Below, piece after piece: positions 32,298-43,467 of a DNA stretch of 64,000 nucleotides. The DNA comes from Adiantum capillus-veneris. Taxonomy: Eukaryota > Streptophyta > Polypodiopsida > Polypodiales > Pteridaceae. The DNA lies in assembly GCA_014529385.2 (NCBI GenBank), contig CM043956.1:58785120-58849119 (forward strand), written 5' to 3'. The notes beneath the pieces were generated by a model. That model was not told the DNA's origin, made no database searches, and saw only the letters and a list, made by a program, of their open reading frames with translations. Positions within the stretch are counted from its first letter, which is position 1. The number at the start of each line of letters is the position of its first letter. Position numbers and translations under genes: made by a program.

Positions 32298-34268
32298 TCA
32301 GCTGATATCTTCATCCACACTGTTACAATGAGCGTTATCTTTATGTCCTGCAGCTGCCCCTTTAACTATTGATCTTTGGGTGAACTCCAGAAGCACTTTT
32401 CTTTGCTGTTCATTCATATGTGGCAGAGTAGCTCGAAGAAGCTCTATAGGCAGCTCTTTGCTGATCTTCTCTGCAGCAGCTTCACTGATATTCAGAGGCC
32501 GTTCTGATGATGATGATGACATTGCTGTAGTGTGAAGGATTCTATCAAATGTATTTGTACAATACTTGAAAAGCACAGTAAAAAAGCTGTCAAAAGTTGC
32601 TTGCCAACATTTTCTATCTTCCAAGGGCATTGCAATGGCAGTATCTGTCAAAAGATTGGTGGCTCTATCAAGCAAGGACTTCATTATCAGACTCACCCCT
32701 TCACCAGAACCACTGCTGAAAGGTCTAAAAACAGGCTGTTCCGGTGATGACACAACAGCTCCTACACATGCATTTACTGTTTTCAAATCCATTAGGGTTG
32801 CACAGCCAGCTACCCTTTGTGCCAAATTTGAGGTCGCTGCTGTTGCATCTAAATCCTTTTGATGTACACCAAACAAAAACTGGAGGTAACGGAAAATAAT
32901 TAAGCAGACTCTATGAACTAGCTGACTACCTTCCGGGAAAAGCTCGAGGTATCGAGAAAGAAGTTTGCGCCCTTTTGGGAGTGAAACAATGTGCAAAAAT
33001 ACCAAATCTTTGGTATCTGTTTCTGCCAAGTGCGCATTATTCTCTGTTGAACCTGTGCCGCTCTCCCCTTTTGTGTTTGAGGGTTCCAAAAGCTGCAATG
33101 AGACAGCTAGTTCTTCCAGCAATAATTGTCTTTGCCGTTGCAATTCAGCTCCACCATCAGGAGGCTGTGTCGCCCTTAAAAACCTATCAATGTCATCCAC
33201 ATCCAAGAGACGGCACAAACCATCTTCAATAGCTATTCTAGCTGCTAGCATTGGCTCTTGCTCCAATGGGCATTCTGACCGCTTGAGTGAAGTACATCCA
33301 GTCTGAGAGACAAAATCATCAACTTCAAGCAGTGGTCGCGGACTTCGAACAGAAGAAAACGGCACTTTCCCTAATCCATCAACTGGAACAAATGTAGGTT
33401 GCAATACTGATGCACGCCTTTGAAAAGATAAATCCCGAAGTTGATTAGGAGCAAAATGATGCTTTCCATTGACTGTCCCAGCACCAGTCTTTGCCTGAAC
33501 AGCTTGATGGTAATAATCACCAACATAAGGATCACTGCTCTGAGTTGCAGCACGTTGTATTTTTGCAATGCTCTCAATTTCTTCCGAGCTCATGTATTTT
33601 GATCTAAATTGTTGCTGAGAAGAATTCCTAAAATAGTTGGGTGAGCCATGCCTGCCCTGTTGGCGCACAGTATGGCGCTCTCGCTGCTCGAATTCATAGC
33701 GAAGATCCCTTGCATTATCACGTTCATCGAGAAATTCACTAGCCAAAAATGGATGAGCTGACAGTATGGGATTTAGCAACCCTTGTTGAGCATGGACCAA
33801 AGGGACCCTGGGGTGGCCAAATTGTCGTTGCAGGAGAGCCTCAGGAACTACTGGCATTGCTGCATACTGCTGAGCCATGTGATGCTGAGAATATCCCGGA
33901 ACAAACCCTTGGGAAATCCCTTGTTGCACATTTGGAGGCATCAGATGCCAGGGTGGAGGTGGAGGAAAAAATGCATGGCTAGCTTCACGATAGGGATATG
34001 GTTGAAGAGGTCCCCTTATAGGAAGAGGAACATGCGGTAACCTGTACCCTGGAAATAAATTTGCCTGAGATGCTGCTACCGGTTGCTGCCCATTGTGAAA
34101 CATTGCTGCTTGCAAAGCCGCACGTGGATGAGGTCTGACTCCAGGAAAAGGCATTTGAGAAAATCCTCCTCCTTGTACTTCCCATTGCCTCTCTGAGAGA
34201 TAGCTAGGGACATGGCTAGTATTATGTTGATCTACTTCAGTATCCGATAAGGTACCAAGTCCTAGACT
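32298..34268 (-). CDS. PAT1: PAT1-type mRNA decapping activator, last exon
   Basis: An open frame of 656 codons (618 from the internal ATG at 34154, plus 38 upstream codons) ends at a TGA/TAA-type stop at 32298. It matches plant PAT1 proteins, which promote decapping of deadenylated mRNA with LSM1-7 and DCP1/DCP2 in cytoplasmic P-bodies. Seen here are a Pro/Gln-rich linker with H-rich stretches; the conserved block KYMSSEEIESIAKIQRAATQ followed by SSDPYVGDYYHQAVQAK (about residues 189-225 from 34154); RPLLEVDD; and a long helical C-terminus (LPKGRKLLSRYLELFPEG, ELLRATLPHMNEQQRKVLL). The usual acidic N-terminus is absent. The frame enters through a good 3' splice site (TTCAATGGCAG|AGT, exon start 34268), with a stop seven codons further up. 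The N-terminal exon(s) must lie upstream, perhaps beyond the inserted elements. There are no internal stops, so the gene is probably functional. Confidence 0.92.
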   Translation of the reverse strand, partial: SLGLGTLSDTEVDQHNTSHVPSYLSERQWEVQGGGFSQMPFPGVRPHPRAALQAAMFHNGQQPVAASQANLFPGYRLPHVPLPIRGPLQPYPYREASHAFFPPPPPWHLMPPNVQQGISQGFVPGYSQHHMAQQYAAMPVVPEALLQRQFGHPRVPLVHAQQGLLNPILSAHPFLASEFLDERDNARDLRYEFEQRERHTVRQQGRHGSPNYFRNSSQQQFRSKYMSSEEIESIAKIQRAATQSSDPYVGDYYHQAVQAKTGAGTVNGKHHFAPNQLRDLSFQRRASVLQPTFVPVDGLGKVPFSSVRSPRPLLEVDDFVSQTGCTSLKRSECPLEQEPMLAARIAIEDGLCRLLDVDDIDRFLRATQPPDGGAELQRQRQLLLEELAVSLQLLEPSNTKGESGTGSTENNAHLAETDTKDLVFLHIVSLPKGRKLLSRYLELFPEGSQLVHRVCLIIFRYLQFLFGVHQKDLDATAATSNLAQRVAGCATLMDLKTVNACVGAVVSSPEQPVFRPFSSGSGEGVSLIMKSLLDRATNLLTDTAIAMPLEDRKCWQATFDSFFTVLFKYCTNTFDRILHTTAMSSSSSERPLNISEAAAEKISKELPIELLRATLPHMNEQQRKVLLEFTQRSIVKGAAAGHKDNAHCNSVDEDIS

Positions 34269-34978
34269 CTGCCATTGAACAGAAAGTTAACTTTGGATAG
34301 GTTTGAATGCGAACAATAAATATAAAAGAGCAGCTCAAAGACTTGATAATTGTTTACAAGGGACACCAGGCACTTGCGCTAACTCAACTTACAAGAGCAA
34401 ATTTCCATGCATCTGCAAAGTGTTAGCTTGTACCACTCAGCCAGAAAAAAATATAAATCCAACTTGTGCCATTCTGTTAAGCTCAGAAGCTGACAAGAAA
34501 ACCAACTAGAAGATCCTCATCCTAACTATTGCAATGTCCAGAACATAGTCCTGGGCATTAATCTTTTGAATCAAAACAACATAGAAAGTTCGTGGATCAC
34601 AAAATCAGCCATGGACACCAACAAAAAATAATGCCTTCAATATGCAAAAGAGAAATACTCCATGTGAACCAAGAGAAGCTATCTGTCGATCATTGTGTTT
34701 GTTGAAGCTGTTTGGGTAGTCTGATCCCAATGGGTTTAAGAATCATCTTTCCCAAGCAGTTACAAAACGGCATTGAATTTCAAGGGCTTTATACCTTGAT
34801 TACCTAATAGAATTAAATAAAATAAAGAAACTACATGCATCCACGTTTATATGTGGCTAAGGTTTACTGGTAATTTGTTGCAACTCAAAGCATAAACAGA
34901 AACAAGGATAATAAATATTTATATTTGAAAAAGAATATTAATTAAACAAAGCTTCCCAATAAAAATGATCAATCAATT
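34269..34978. other. Probable PAT1 intron DNA
   Basis: No coding feature. As the region just upstream of the PAT1 acceptor it is probably intron. The last 180 bases before the rps11 fragment are very AT-rich and could be plastid spacer carried in with it. Confidence 0.5.
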
Positions 34979-35281
34979 ATGTCAAATAAATCGAGAAAAA
35001 TTCGTTCACGTGGGGGAAAACACGGAACTCAAAAGGGAGTCATTCATATACATGCGAGTTTCAATAACACTATCATTACCGTCACAGACGTCCGGGGACA
35101 GGTAATTATTTGGTCTTCCACCGGTGCCTATGGATTTAAGGGAACACGCAAAAGCACGCCATTTGCTGCGCAAGCTGCGGCTGAGAATGCAATTAAAGCA
35201 TCAGTGGATCGGGGTATGAAACAAGCAGAAGATATGATGAGCGGGCCCGGCCGGACCGGGGAGAGGCACCGCTTTGCGAGC
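34979..35281 (+). pseudogene. rps11: Plastid rps11 fragment in nuclear DNA (NUPT)
   Basis: From the ATG at 34979 the frame encodes ribosomal protein uS11 of plastid type: [55 protein letters not shown] and AAAENAIK. Normal rps11 is about 130 codons. Here an extra base near 35243-35250 in the GPG.GR.TALRA region shifts the frame, and plastid homology ends near 35281. The C-terminal GFVRDVTPMPHNGC region is missing. The apparent C-terminus after the shift (to 35314) is a shadow. It has no transit peptide, so it is a dead transfer rather than a relocated gene. It lies in the likely PAT1 intron. Confidence 0.9.
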
Positions 35282-35959
35282 TACCATGCCAAAAAAAATC
35301 TGAATCAAACATGAAGAAAAGCACGCAACCAAGCACGATAGAAACAAGCATGCATAAAAGCACCCAATACAAGTACACGAAAGTGGCGATAGCTTTTTTC
35401 TGAGACTGTAACAAAAGTCAAATCTACTGCTCAAGTATAAGAGTACTCTGCTACATAAATTCTCTGCTACAGAATCACTGCTGATAATATTGAGCTACTC
35501 TGAATTCACTAATTTCACTATTGATAGGGGCACTGCTGGAATGCACTGTTGTAACAACATTTACAATAAAGGACAATGGCGTCGATCCTCTTGATGCCTT
35601 GATGAACTCCATGGCCTCGCCAGACTTCAAAAACCTTAAGCGATTTCCAAGAGCAAAGACCTTCTTTGTTGGAAGGTGGTTTCTAAACCTTCTACGTTTT
35701 AACTTTTCTTAGTGAAAAATGTAATTTCCAGGCAGGCAAGAAAAATAATGAAGATGGATACACATGACACCTACCAAAGAGTCGTCAATCTCTAGAGTAA
35801 TCCACATCGCTCTATCATGCACCAATGTACCATGGTCGCGTACACAATGTCACCAATGGGGTCCCACAAAATGCATACACCACTGCTAGAATATACTGCT
35901 GGCCTATCCCAGTTTCCCAAATGTTGAGAATCGCAAGGTAACAATTTGCCACATCTAAG
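35282..35959. other. Unassigned DNA with a possible helicase-like peptide
   Basis: At about 35572-35650 the plus strand encodes NGVDPLDALMNSM. This recalls the VDPLDAFMNSM block in front of the helicase core of plant PRP5/RH42 DEAD-box proteins. It is only about 15 residues long and no helicase motif follows, so it may be a captured scrap or chance. Nothing else recognised. Confidence 0.25.
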
Positions 35960-36582
35960 GTAACTGTCCATAGATAGCTTTTCCATACAATAGATATGCT
36001 TGCCTAGCTTTGGAGTCTTCTCAACAGCTTGCCTCATAGGGAGACACATCTTGTTGGTATGCACAGATGACATCATGGATTCAGCTACATGGATTTAGTA
36101 TGGGCAGACTACCCCCCTTCCAGTACTCACAGGTGCACCCTCCTTGTCCCTCACACGGACCGAGACTACTACCTCATTAGACAGGATTTGATTCAGCTAG
36201 ACACCAGGACTTGGACAGAGGCGACACTAGAGCTTGGCACAAAGACAGAGAGCATCTTCTCCAGCTAACAGAGGATGGATATGTGATCAGGCCTGCCTAT
36301 ATGGACACTCATTTATCCCATGGGATACGATGTGCTATTTGTCAGATAAGCACATCATCGCATCAGCTAGAGATTGAGACTGGCAGATTCAGGAGAATAC
36401 CAGCAGAGGCCAGGATTTGCTAGTTGTGTCATATAGAGCCAGAGACAGAGTTACATCACATATATCATTGACCTGCATACTATGAGATACGAGGCAGCTT
36501 TCATTGTCTATTCAGAGAGGAGAGGGCTTTGGACCACACTGGCTAAAGTCATGAGATATCAAGATCAAAGATGCCTCGGGTT
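35960..36582 (+). mobile_element. LINE2 copy D, 5' part (before the L1 insertion)
   Basis: It aligns with LINE2 copy B from about 54225: GATATGCTTGCC, GGTATGCACA, TTCCAGTACTC, CTCACACGGACCGAGA and ATTCAGCTAGACACCAGG. It encodes YMDTHLSHGIRCAICQI followed by RFRRIPAEARIC, then a broken zinc-finger-like C-terminus (CHIEPETELHH). The left border is fuzzy. At 36582 it is interrupted by the L1 and resumes at 43455. Confidence 0.88.
36567..36582. repeat. Left TSD of the L1 LINE
   Basis: AAAGATGCCTCGGGTT is repeated after the L1 poly-A tail (43452-43467; at least GATGCCTCGGGTT, the leading A's merging with the tail). The nick site on the other strand (CTTT/GATC) is T-rich as in L1 endonuclease targets. 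Confidence 0.93.
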
Positions 36583-37040
36583 AGATAAGTAGTGGTCAGC
36601 TCGGTTGTGGTCTGAGCTCGCTGTTGCTGCCCGCTCCCTCCCCCTCGCCATCGCTGCTTCCCCCCCTCCTCCCCTTCGCTGCCCCCCACCCCAGCCCTCC
36701 GTAACCTCCTGCGCGCAAGCCCCTGGCCGGCCCCGCTGCACTCAATCCAGCCCGCTGCCCCTCCCCGTCGCCTGCACACTCACATACGCACCCCCTGCGC
36801 CCTGTCCTCCCTCCGCTGCTCGCTCAGCCTGCCCGCCCAGTCACCCCCACCCCCGTCGTTGCCCTGTCCGTCCGCCATCCTTTCGCCCACCTACCCGCAG
36901 TTTTTGTTTTTTTTTTTTGGCCCTTCGTCTCGCCTTTCCTGCTTGTCGAGCCTTGCCAATTACCTTGGCGTGTTTGGTCCAGCAGGAGCTTCCCCCTTCG
37001 TCTTCAATTTTTCGCCTCTTCTCCGCAGAAACAGACACAA
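36583..37040 (+). promoter_or_regulatory. L1 5' UTR, C-rich
   Basis: About 460 bp, very C-rich on this strand with CCCCTCC and CCGCTGC blocks and a T11 run. An internal promoter would be expected here, but no specific site is recognised. Confidence 0.6.
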
Positions 37041-38950
37041 ATGGAGGCTCACGCTCCGCCACAGAGGGACTCGCCTGAAGCCCCCTCGCCCGACCCCGCT
37101 GAGCCCACCATTCGACTTGCTCTTTCGCCGACAGAGCAAGCGAGCCTTGCCGCAGAGGTAGAGCGTTTGCAGGCGATTTCGGTCATCTGCAAGGTTCTCG
37201 GCACCCGACCTAGCAGAGGAGAGCTGCGAGACCTTCTCCAGGCCCGCCTTCTCGCAGAGGTGGGCAAGATCTTGGATGTCCAGATTCTCGAACGGGGGTA
37301 CTACCAGATCGAGTTCGAGACTTCCGAAATGGCCTCCAAGGTCATAGCTATGAGTCCACTGGCCATCCGAGCATCACGCGCCCACTTTCGACAATGGCGA
37401 CATGGTTTTGACCCGACTTCGAATGTGCTAGTAGAGGAGGCAGACATCCCCATCTCAGTCTGCTTTCCGGGTTTACGGAGGGAGTACCTTCCACTTCTCT
37501 CCAGGATTGGCTCCGCCATCGGGACCGTCCTGGAGACACCTCGTACAGCAGCATCAGTAGCTGCCAAGGCGGCTGGCATCCCTTCAGTTCGAGTTTTGGT
37601 CAAAGATACCCACACGCTCCCGAAGGTCATTCTTCTGCCTCGGGTGAGTGGGGGTTGGTTTAGACAGAGTGTGGAGTACTCGGGTCTCCCGAACCAGTGC
37701 TTCATTTGCAGACAGATGGGCCACCTAGCGAAGGCCTATCCACGGAGGAGGCCACGACCTACACCTTAGCCTCAGCCCCAGCTTGCCAAGGCTGGGCCGC
37801 AACCACAGCCAGCGGCACAACGCACAGATTCAGAGCCACCCTCTGAGCTTGGGGCTCCAGCGGAGGAGGGGTGGCAACAGGCCCGTGGCCGTCGACGCCA
37901 GGGGCCACAGCGACAGCCTGGCACTCAGAGTGGCCCTCAGGTGCCTACTCAGCAGCAGTGGGTTTCCACGGGGAACCGCTTTGGTCCTCTTGAGCAGGAG
38001 GAGCTCCCTACACCAGCCTCCACCTCCGCTTCACCCTCACCAGCCGCCCCACCTTAAGAGTTCCCCTCCTCCTCCTCATCCCCCCCCCCCCCCCCCGCCC
38101 TCTGCTCCCGTCCACTCCCCACCTCGCCCCCGTGTCTCTGTCGCCCCACCCCGCTTCTCTTCTCCTCCGCCCCCCCCCCCCAGCTCCTTCTCCCCCTCCT
38201 CCTGCTTCAGTACCACAGTCGACTCAGGAGACTGGTCCCTCGCCGGCGGCTAGGAGATCTCTTGGCAGCGCCTTTGCCACGAGTCGCCTAGCGAGAGAGG
38301 GTCAGCCCTTCTTGTGGCCCCCTCTGCAGATTCAGACATCTTCCCTTGCAGCTATCCCTCGGGGTCTGACGAGCATTGACCTCCGACGCCGCTGGGATTT
38401 CTTTGATTACGGGTTCACTCGCTTTCTCGGCGATCCCGCAGCAGACCACGAGGCAGCCTGCTTCAGGGTCCATGCTTTGTTCCTCGCCGCTAGGGGGACA
38501 GAGGCCTTGGACTCAGCAGTTGGTTTCTCCTTCCCCCTCTGTGGTAGGACCAAGACAGAGTGGTCCCTCGACTCAGTGGTGGGATGGTTGCATACACAGG
38601 TTCTCGAGCTCTCTCACCACATGGGAGAACTTGGAGTTACAGATTTGCTGCAGACTTTTGTGGCCACTCGCCAAGTTTGCGGTGACACCCCCAGACTCAA
38701 CAGGATGTAGGCACATTGTGGTGTACTTTTTTGCTGATACGCAGTGTTTGCCTTGCTATGTATACATTCATGAGAACTCCTGGACAGAGGAGGTTGCTTT
38801 ACGCACGGCTTGCTCTGCTTGGGCTTGGGCCAGGCACTCACTGCAGTCTCGCCTATCTAGAGGACGCTCGGATACGGATTACTCCCCATCCAAGCCAGCC
38901 TCGAAGATAGCCCGTCTTGCTGCTGCGGCAGCATCTGTTCTCTCTCGCTC
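37041..38950 (+). pseudogene. L1 ORF1 (RNA-binding protein), broken
   Basis: The first 243 codons are open: an N-terminal acidic/Pro segment, a DUF4283-like RNA-binding region (about residues 45-170, including YYQIEFETSEMASKV) and a zinc knuckle near residue 225 (CFICRQMGHLAKAY). The last knuckle Cys is replaced by Tyr, as a single G-to-A change would do. A TAG at 37767 ends the frame. Downstream Pro/Gln-rich coding runs on through poly-C tracts (about 38080-38098 and 38168-38181) that shift frame, with a conserved-looking C-terminal segment in another frame (DLRRRWDFFDYGFTRFLGDP, 38360-38710). It would bind L1 RNA. Confidence 0.85.
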
Positions 38951-38953
38951 TCC

Positions 38954-41900
38954 ATGAGGATCGTCTCGTGGAACGTGCAGGGACTAGGTGGGCCCCAGTT
39001 TCAGCGACAGTGGGGCCGATTGCGTCAGGAGCTTCAGCGTTGCCTTGTGGGAGGAGAGATTGATCTCCTTATGCTTCAGGAGCACCATTTGTCTGAGAAC
39101 CGCATTCGGCGATGTGGTCAGATTTTGCGTGGACGTTATTATACCTGTTGGTCAGCTGCTTTTGGACCTGGAGGCATCCAGGGAGGGGTATGTATGACTA
39201 TTGCGGACTCATTGCAGCAGGCCATTGTGGGCAGAGGGATTATTGTGCCAGGCAGGGCTCAGTGGATTACTATGCAGGTTCAGGGTGGCCTTGTGGGCTT
39301 CCTGAACATCTATGCGCCCAATGTGGCGAGTGCTCGTGCAGAGTTTTGGTCACAGATTGTTGAGTCTTTACCACAGGTTGACCATTGGTGTGTAGGAGGG
39401 GACTTCAACATGTTGGAGGACCCTTCTGACAGGATCGGAGGCAGCTATGCTACTGTGCATGGAGTCGAGTTAGCAGCTTGGGAGAGGTTGTGTGTGACTT
39501 TTAGGATCTCGGATACATGGCAGCACTCTAGCTTTGTGAGGCCTCCAGAGAGTCTTGCCTTCTCTAGATCGGACCGCAGAGTGGGAGGAGTGAATCTATC
39601 GCGGATAGATCGCTTCTACACTAGTGACCACTTCAGTAACCTGGGGGGATCAGTGGGCATCCTGGCAGGGACATCCTTCTCGGACCATGCACAAGTGATC
39701 CTCACAGTGGCAGACAGGTAGAGGAGTGGGAGCACGATGCTTCGCATCCCAGAGCGGGTCTTGTTGGACTCAGCACTCAGAGAGAGGGTAGAGGCTCTCT
39801 GGACAGAGGGCTTGGACAGCCAGGCTCTTCTTGCAGACAGAGTGGCCTTAGGCCTACCTCAGCTAAGCCACTTTTTTCTCCAGGAGTCTCTGGCTCGACG
39901 GGCTGCAGCGAGAGAGGAGGAGCAGCGTCTCAAACGAGGCATTGCTTCACTACAGAGGATGCAGGAGCACCATCCAGACAGTCCATGGTTGGAGGAGCAG
40001 TTACAGCAGGCTCGACAGGAGCTTGCTTGCACAGAGGAGAGGCGTCATGAGTTTGCCTTCCACCGACAGGCATCTCAGTGGACTCAGGTGGGTGACAGAG
40101 TTACAGGTGCTTTTTTTGAGACAATGGGACCTCGGCACTCACATGCCAAGGTCAATCAGTTGAGGAGACCCGATGGGTCAGTTGTTTGTGAGCCCAAGGA
40201 TATGCGTGCAGTTGCTACTGACTTTTACCGTGAGTTACTGTCGGCTGAGCCCCAGTCAGAGCGACAGGATGCATGCAAGGAGCAGCTTTGGGCACAGATG
40301 CCTTGTCTTGTGACTGAGGAGATGCGCCAGAGGCTAGAGATTCCTCTTCAGCTTGAGGAGCTGCACACGGCTCTTAGGGCCCTCCCTCGTGGTAGCTGTC
40401 CTTGTGAGGATGGGCTGACTCCTAGCTTCTTTTTGGAGTACTGGGACCTGCTTGGCCCAGATCTTTGTAGTGCCTTTCAGTACATTCTGCACACAGGAGT
40501 GATGCCGGATAGCATGAGTGAGGGCCTGATTTACCTTATTCCAAAGGAGGGTGGCTCCTTGGATGAGATTCGACAGTGGCGCCCCATCACCATCCTCAAC
40601 TCAGCCTACAAAATTCTTGCCAAGGCTCTGAGTTTGAGGATTCAACCACTTTTGGAGAGCCTTATACATGGGACTCAGACAGGTTTTGTCAAGGAACGCA
40701 GTATCCTTGACAACATCTTCACTTTCTGGGAGGCTTGTGCCCTGGCACGGCTCCGTGGGGAGGACCTTGTGATTCTTCTTCTCGATTTTGAGAAGGCATA
40801 CGACAGAGTCGACTGGGACTTTCTAGAGGGCACGCTCCGCAGGATGGGCTTCTCAGATACTTGGATCAGAGGGGTGTCAGCTTTGTACAGACAGGCTCAC
40901 AGTCAGGTGCTTTTGGCAGGAGGTAGAGGTGAGCGCTTCATGCTCACACGATCGGTCAGACAGGGTTTTCCTCTTGCCCCCTTTCTCTTTCTGTTCTATG
41001 CGGAGGCGATGAGCAGATTTTTGGTGTCACAGCAGGTTGGTCTGAGGGGCTTAGCACTCCCTATACGGGGAGATGAGCTTCTGGACGGTGAGTTTGCCGA
41101 CGACTCAGCCTTGTACTTAGAGGGCCAGGAGGCCAATCTACATAGATGTGAGCAGGCTTTGGAGACCTTCTGCTGTGCATCGGGCGCATTGATCAACTGG
41201 AGAAAGACAGTGGCTTTCTCGGTTGGCAGTGCTCCTGTGCCATATTGGATGCCAGGAGAGGGTTTCAGGTGGATTCCTCTAGGGACCGCAGTTCGGTACT
41301 TGGGCTGTCAGGTTGGTCTGGACTTGTCCCCCGAGCAGCAGATTGCTCCTCTTCTCCTGTCCATCAGGAGAAAGCTGTTACATTGGAGCTCAGCACGACT
41401 TTCGTTGGCTGGTAGAGTAGTAGTTGCCAACCAGGTGTTGTTGGCGACTATGTGGTACATCACTTCTTGCTCGATCTTCTCGAGTTCTTGTATCAGCCAG
41501 GTAGAGAGGCTGATCAGGAACTTCCTTTGGTCAAGTCGCGACACTCAAATTGCCCGAGCCAAGGTGGCTTGGTCGGTCATCACACTTCCTTGTTCTCAGG
41601 GAGGGCTTGGGATCATTGATCCTGCACAGCAGAGCAGAGCCCTTCTTGGGAAGTTTGTCGTCAGAGGACTTCTTCCAGGCGAGGAGCCCTGAAAGGAGTT
41701 CTTGCTGCAGAGGCTTCGTGCTAGGGTGCCTCAGTCAAGAGGCCCTTGGCAACCTTCGACTAGATGGATCTTTACAGAGTTGCGCCGAGTTGGTTTGAGC
41801 AGGAGACTGGAGGACCGATTCGCTGTGAGTTTGCTTTGATCTTGGGAACTCTTACGGCGTGGCCTAGAGCAGAGACAACCGACGTGTACAGAGGAGCGCC

Positions 41901-43306
41901 TACAGCAGCCCCTCGTCTGGAACCCCATGGTTAGCACTCAGAGAGGCCACTTGGTTGGGAGTCGGCCTCATGTTTCCTGGGGTCCCATGGCAGCAGGTCT
42001 AGCGCGCTCTCTAGGTGACTGGCTAGAGTTCACAGGTTTGTCAGAGGAGGTGCAGGCTGTTCAGCTACAGGGCATGAGAGGGGTGCAGAGCATGTGTCAG
42101 GACATCTCAGAGTCAGTTCCAGCTGAGTGGCTCACGCCTCTCGAGCCAGTAGCACCCCGGTGGATGGGAGCCTTCACACGATTGGAGGTTCTCATTTCAA
42201 TCACGGCTTGCTCAGAGACTGTCCCACCCCTGTTCTTCGAGCTTCAGGGTGGGGGACGATTACAACGAGTTGCAGTAGAGGCCCCGCAGGTAGCAGAGTG
42301 CTGTTTCCAGAGGATCCGAGTTGTGGGCATCTGTGGGAGGACTTGCGTCATAGACCCTGACCCAGCAGCTCTTGAGACTGGACAATGGAGGCTATGGGCT
42401 TGGGAGTGTTGTCCACTGGCACGAGTACAGTGGGATCCTGGTGAGTGGCTATGGAGGGACCCCTTCTCTTCTGCAGACCGCCCAGGAGTCCCCTTCTTTC
42501 AGTACACTGTTCGGCTTGGACGTCATATACTTGCAGCACAGAGAGAGGCCCGCCCCGCTGCAGCACGTCATTGGCAGGAGGAGGGCCTCACAGTCAAGTT
42601 CTTGGCAGCTTTTTGGCAGAGGCTGTGGGACTCCAGACAGCCGAGGCACGCCACTTTGTTTCAGTGGTTGGTTGCACACAGAGCCATAGCAGTAGGGAGC
42701 TGGCTTGTGCATAGTGGTCTCTCGGCCGCATGTGCAGCCTGTGACCAGTTGGTGGAGAGTCAGCGTCACTGTCTTTGGGACTGTCCCTCGGCCCAGCAGG
42801 TGTGGCTACGAGTTCTTCGGCTGATGCCTGCCCTCTCCACGGCTCGACAGTACACTTGGGGGGCAGCGGCTTGGTCCACCCTCACGGGCCCGGCACTTCA
42901 GTTTGAGCTATCTTCCACCAGCAGGATGATAGTGATGCAGGGGGGGCGACCTACACTCCAGCCTGCTACAGAGCTTACTCCACAGGTGTGGTGCAGTGAG
43001 AGAGAGGAGTGTTGGGAGCTCATCAGCGGCCTAGCTCTTTGGTTCATCTGGCGGGGCCGCTGTTTCCGCATCTTTGAGGCTCGCCCTGTGCCATCAGGAG
43101 AGACTGTTCGTGACTTTTGCCTAGAGCTGATCCATACTCTCAGAGGACAGCTTGAGGGACTACAGGGCAGCTCCGACCGCATGCGGGAGCGCCGCAAGGC
43201 TTACCTTCGACTCTGGCGCCCCGGGCCTTTCTACACTATAGTCCAGGGGGTGCTCAAATGGCACTACTATCCACCTGTGTGGCTCTTCCCTCCTCCCATC
43301 TCTTGA
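38954..43306 (+). pseudogene. L1 ORF2 endonuclease-reverse transcriptase, three stops
   Basis: A single frame of 1450 codons is interrupted by TAG at 39719, TGA at 41690 and TGA near 41837. The endonuclease (38954-39718) shows MRIVSWNVQGLG, LLMLQEHHLSE, GGDFNMLEDPSDR and SFSDHAQV. The reverse transcriptase (about 40200-41300) shows RQWRPITILNSAYKILAKAL, QTGFVKERSILDNI, LLLDFEKAYDRVDWDFL, RQGFPLAPFLF and the catalytic FADD near 41095. A C-terminal zinc finger (CAACDQ...CLWDCP) lies near 42725-42795. The stops fit C-to-T or G-to-A transitions (CAG to TAG, TGG or CGA to TGA). The protein would nick DNA and prime cDNA synthesis at the target. Confidence 0.95.
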
Positions 43307-43440
43307 TTTGGCCTCATTGTATATATGCTGTTTTTTCATTGGGAGAGTCTCCCCATCATGCTTGTTGTAGCCCTCTCTCGCAGAGGTGGATGTAGCCCTA
43401 TGGGCAGTTTTCAATAACTAAAGGAAGGATCTTTTTCTCG

Positions 43441-43467
43441 GAAAAAAAAAAAAAGATGCCTCGGGTT
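43441..43467. repeat. L1 poly-A tail and right TSD
   Basis: A run of A's after the L1 3' UTR is followed by GATGCCTCGGGTT (43455-43467), which matches 36570-36582. Confidence 0.93.

Larger units (their letters stand above)
36583..43454 (+). mobile_element. L1-type LINE, structurally complete, 6.9 kb
   Basis: It is flanked by a 13-16 bp TSD and ends in a poly-A run (about 43441-43454). It has a GC-rich 5' UTR (36583-37040), an ORF1 with CCHC knuckle, and an ORF2 with apurinic endonuclease, reverse transcriptase and C-terminal zinc finger, as in plant L1 elements. ORF2 stays in one frame over about 1450 codons, broken only by three stops, so this copy decayed by point mutation. It inserted into LINE2 copy D. 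Confidence 0.95.

Noticed and set aside
34979-35314. Functional nuclear copy of rps11
   Set aside because: A one-base insertion, missing C-terminus and no transit-peptide exon. It is a dead plastid fragment.
36605-37078. 157-codon Pro/Ser-rich frame at the L1 5' end
   Set aside because: A C-rich 5' UTR gives low-complexity frames. ORF1 starts at 37041 in another frame.
38376-38957. 193-codon frame before L1 ORF2
   Set aside because: It overlaps a better frame for the ORF1 C-terminus (38132-38710) and has no domain.
42372-43197. Several 70-106-codon frames on both strands
   Set aside because: Shadows of L1 ORF2, which is GC-rich and so has few stops in other frames.
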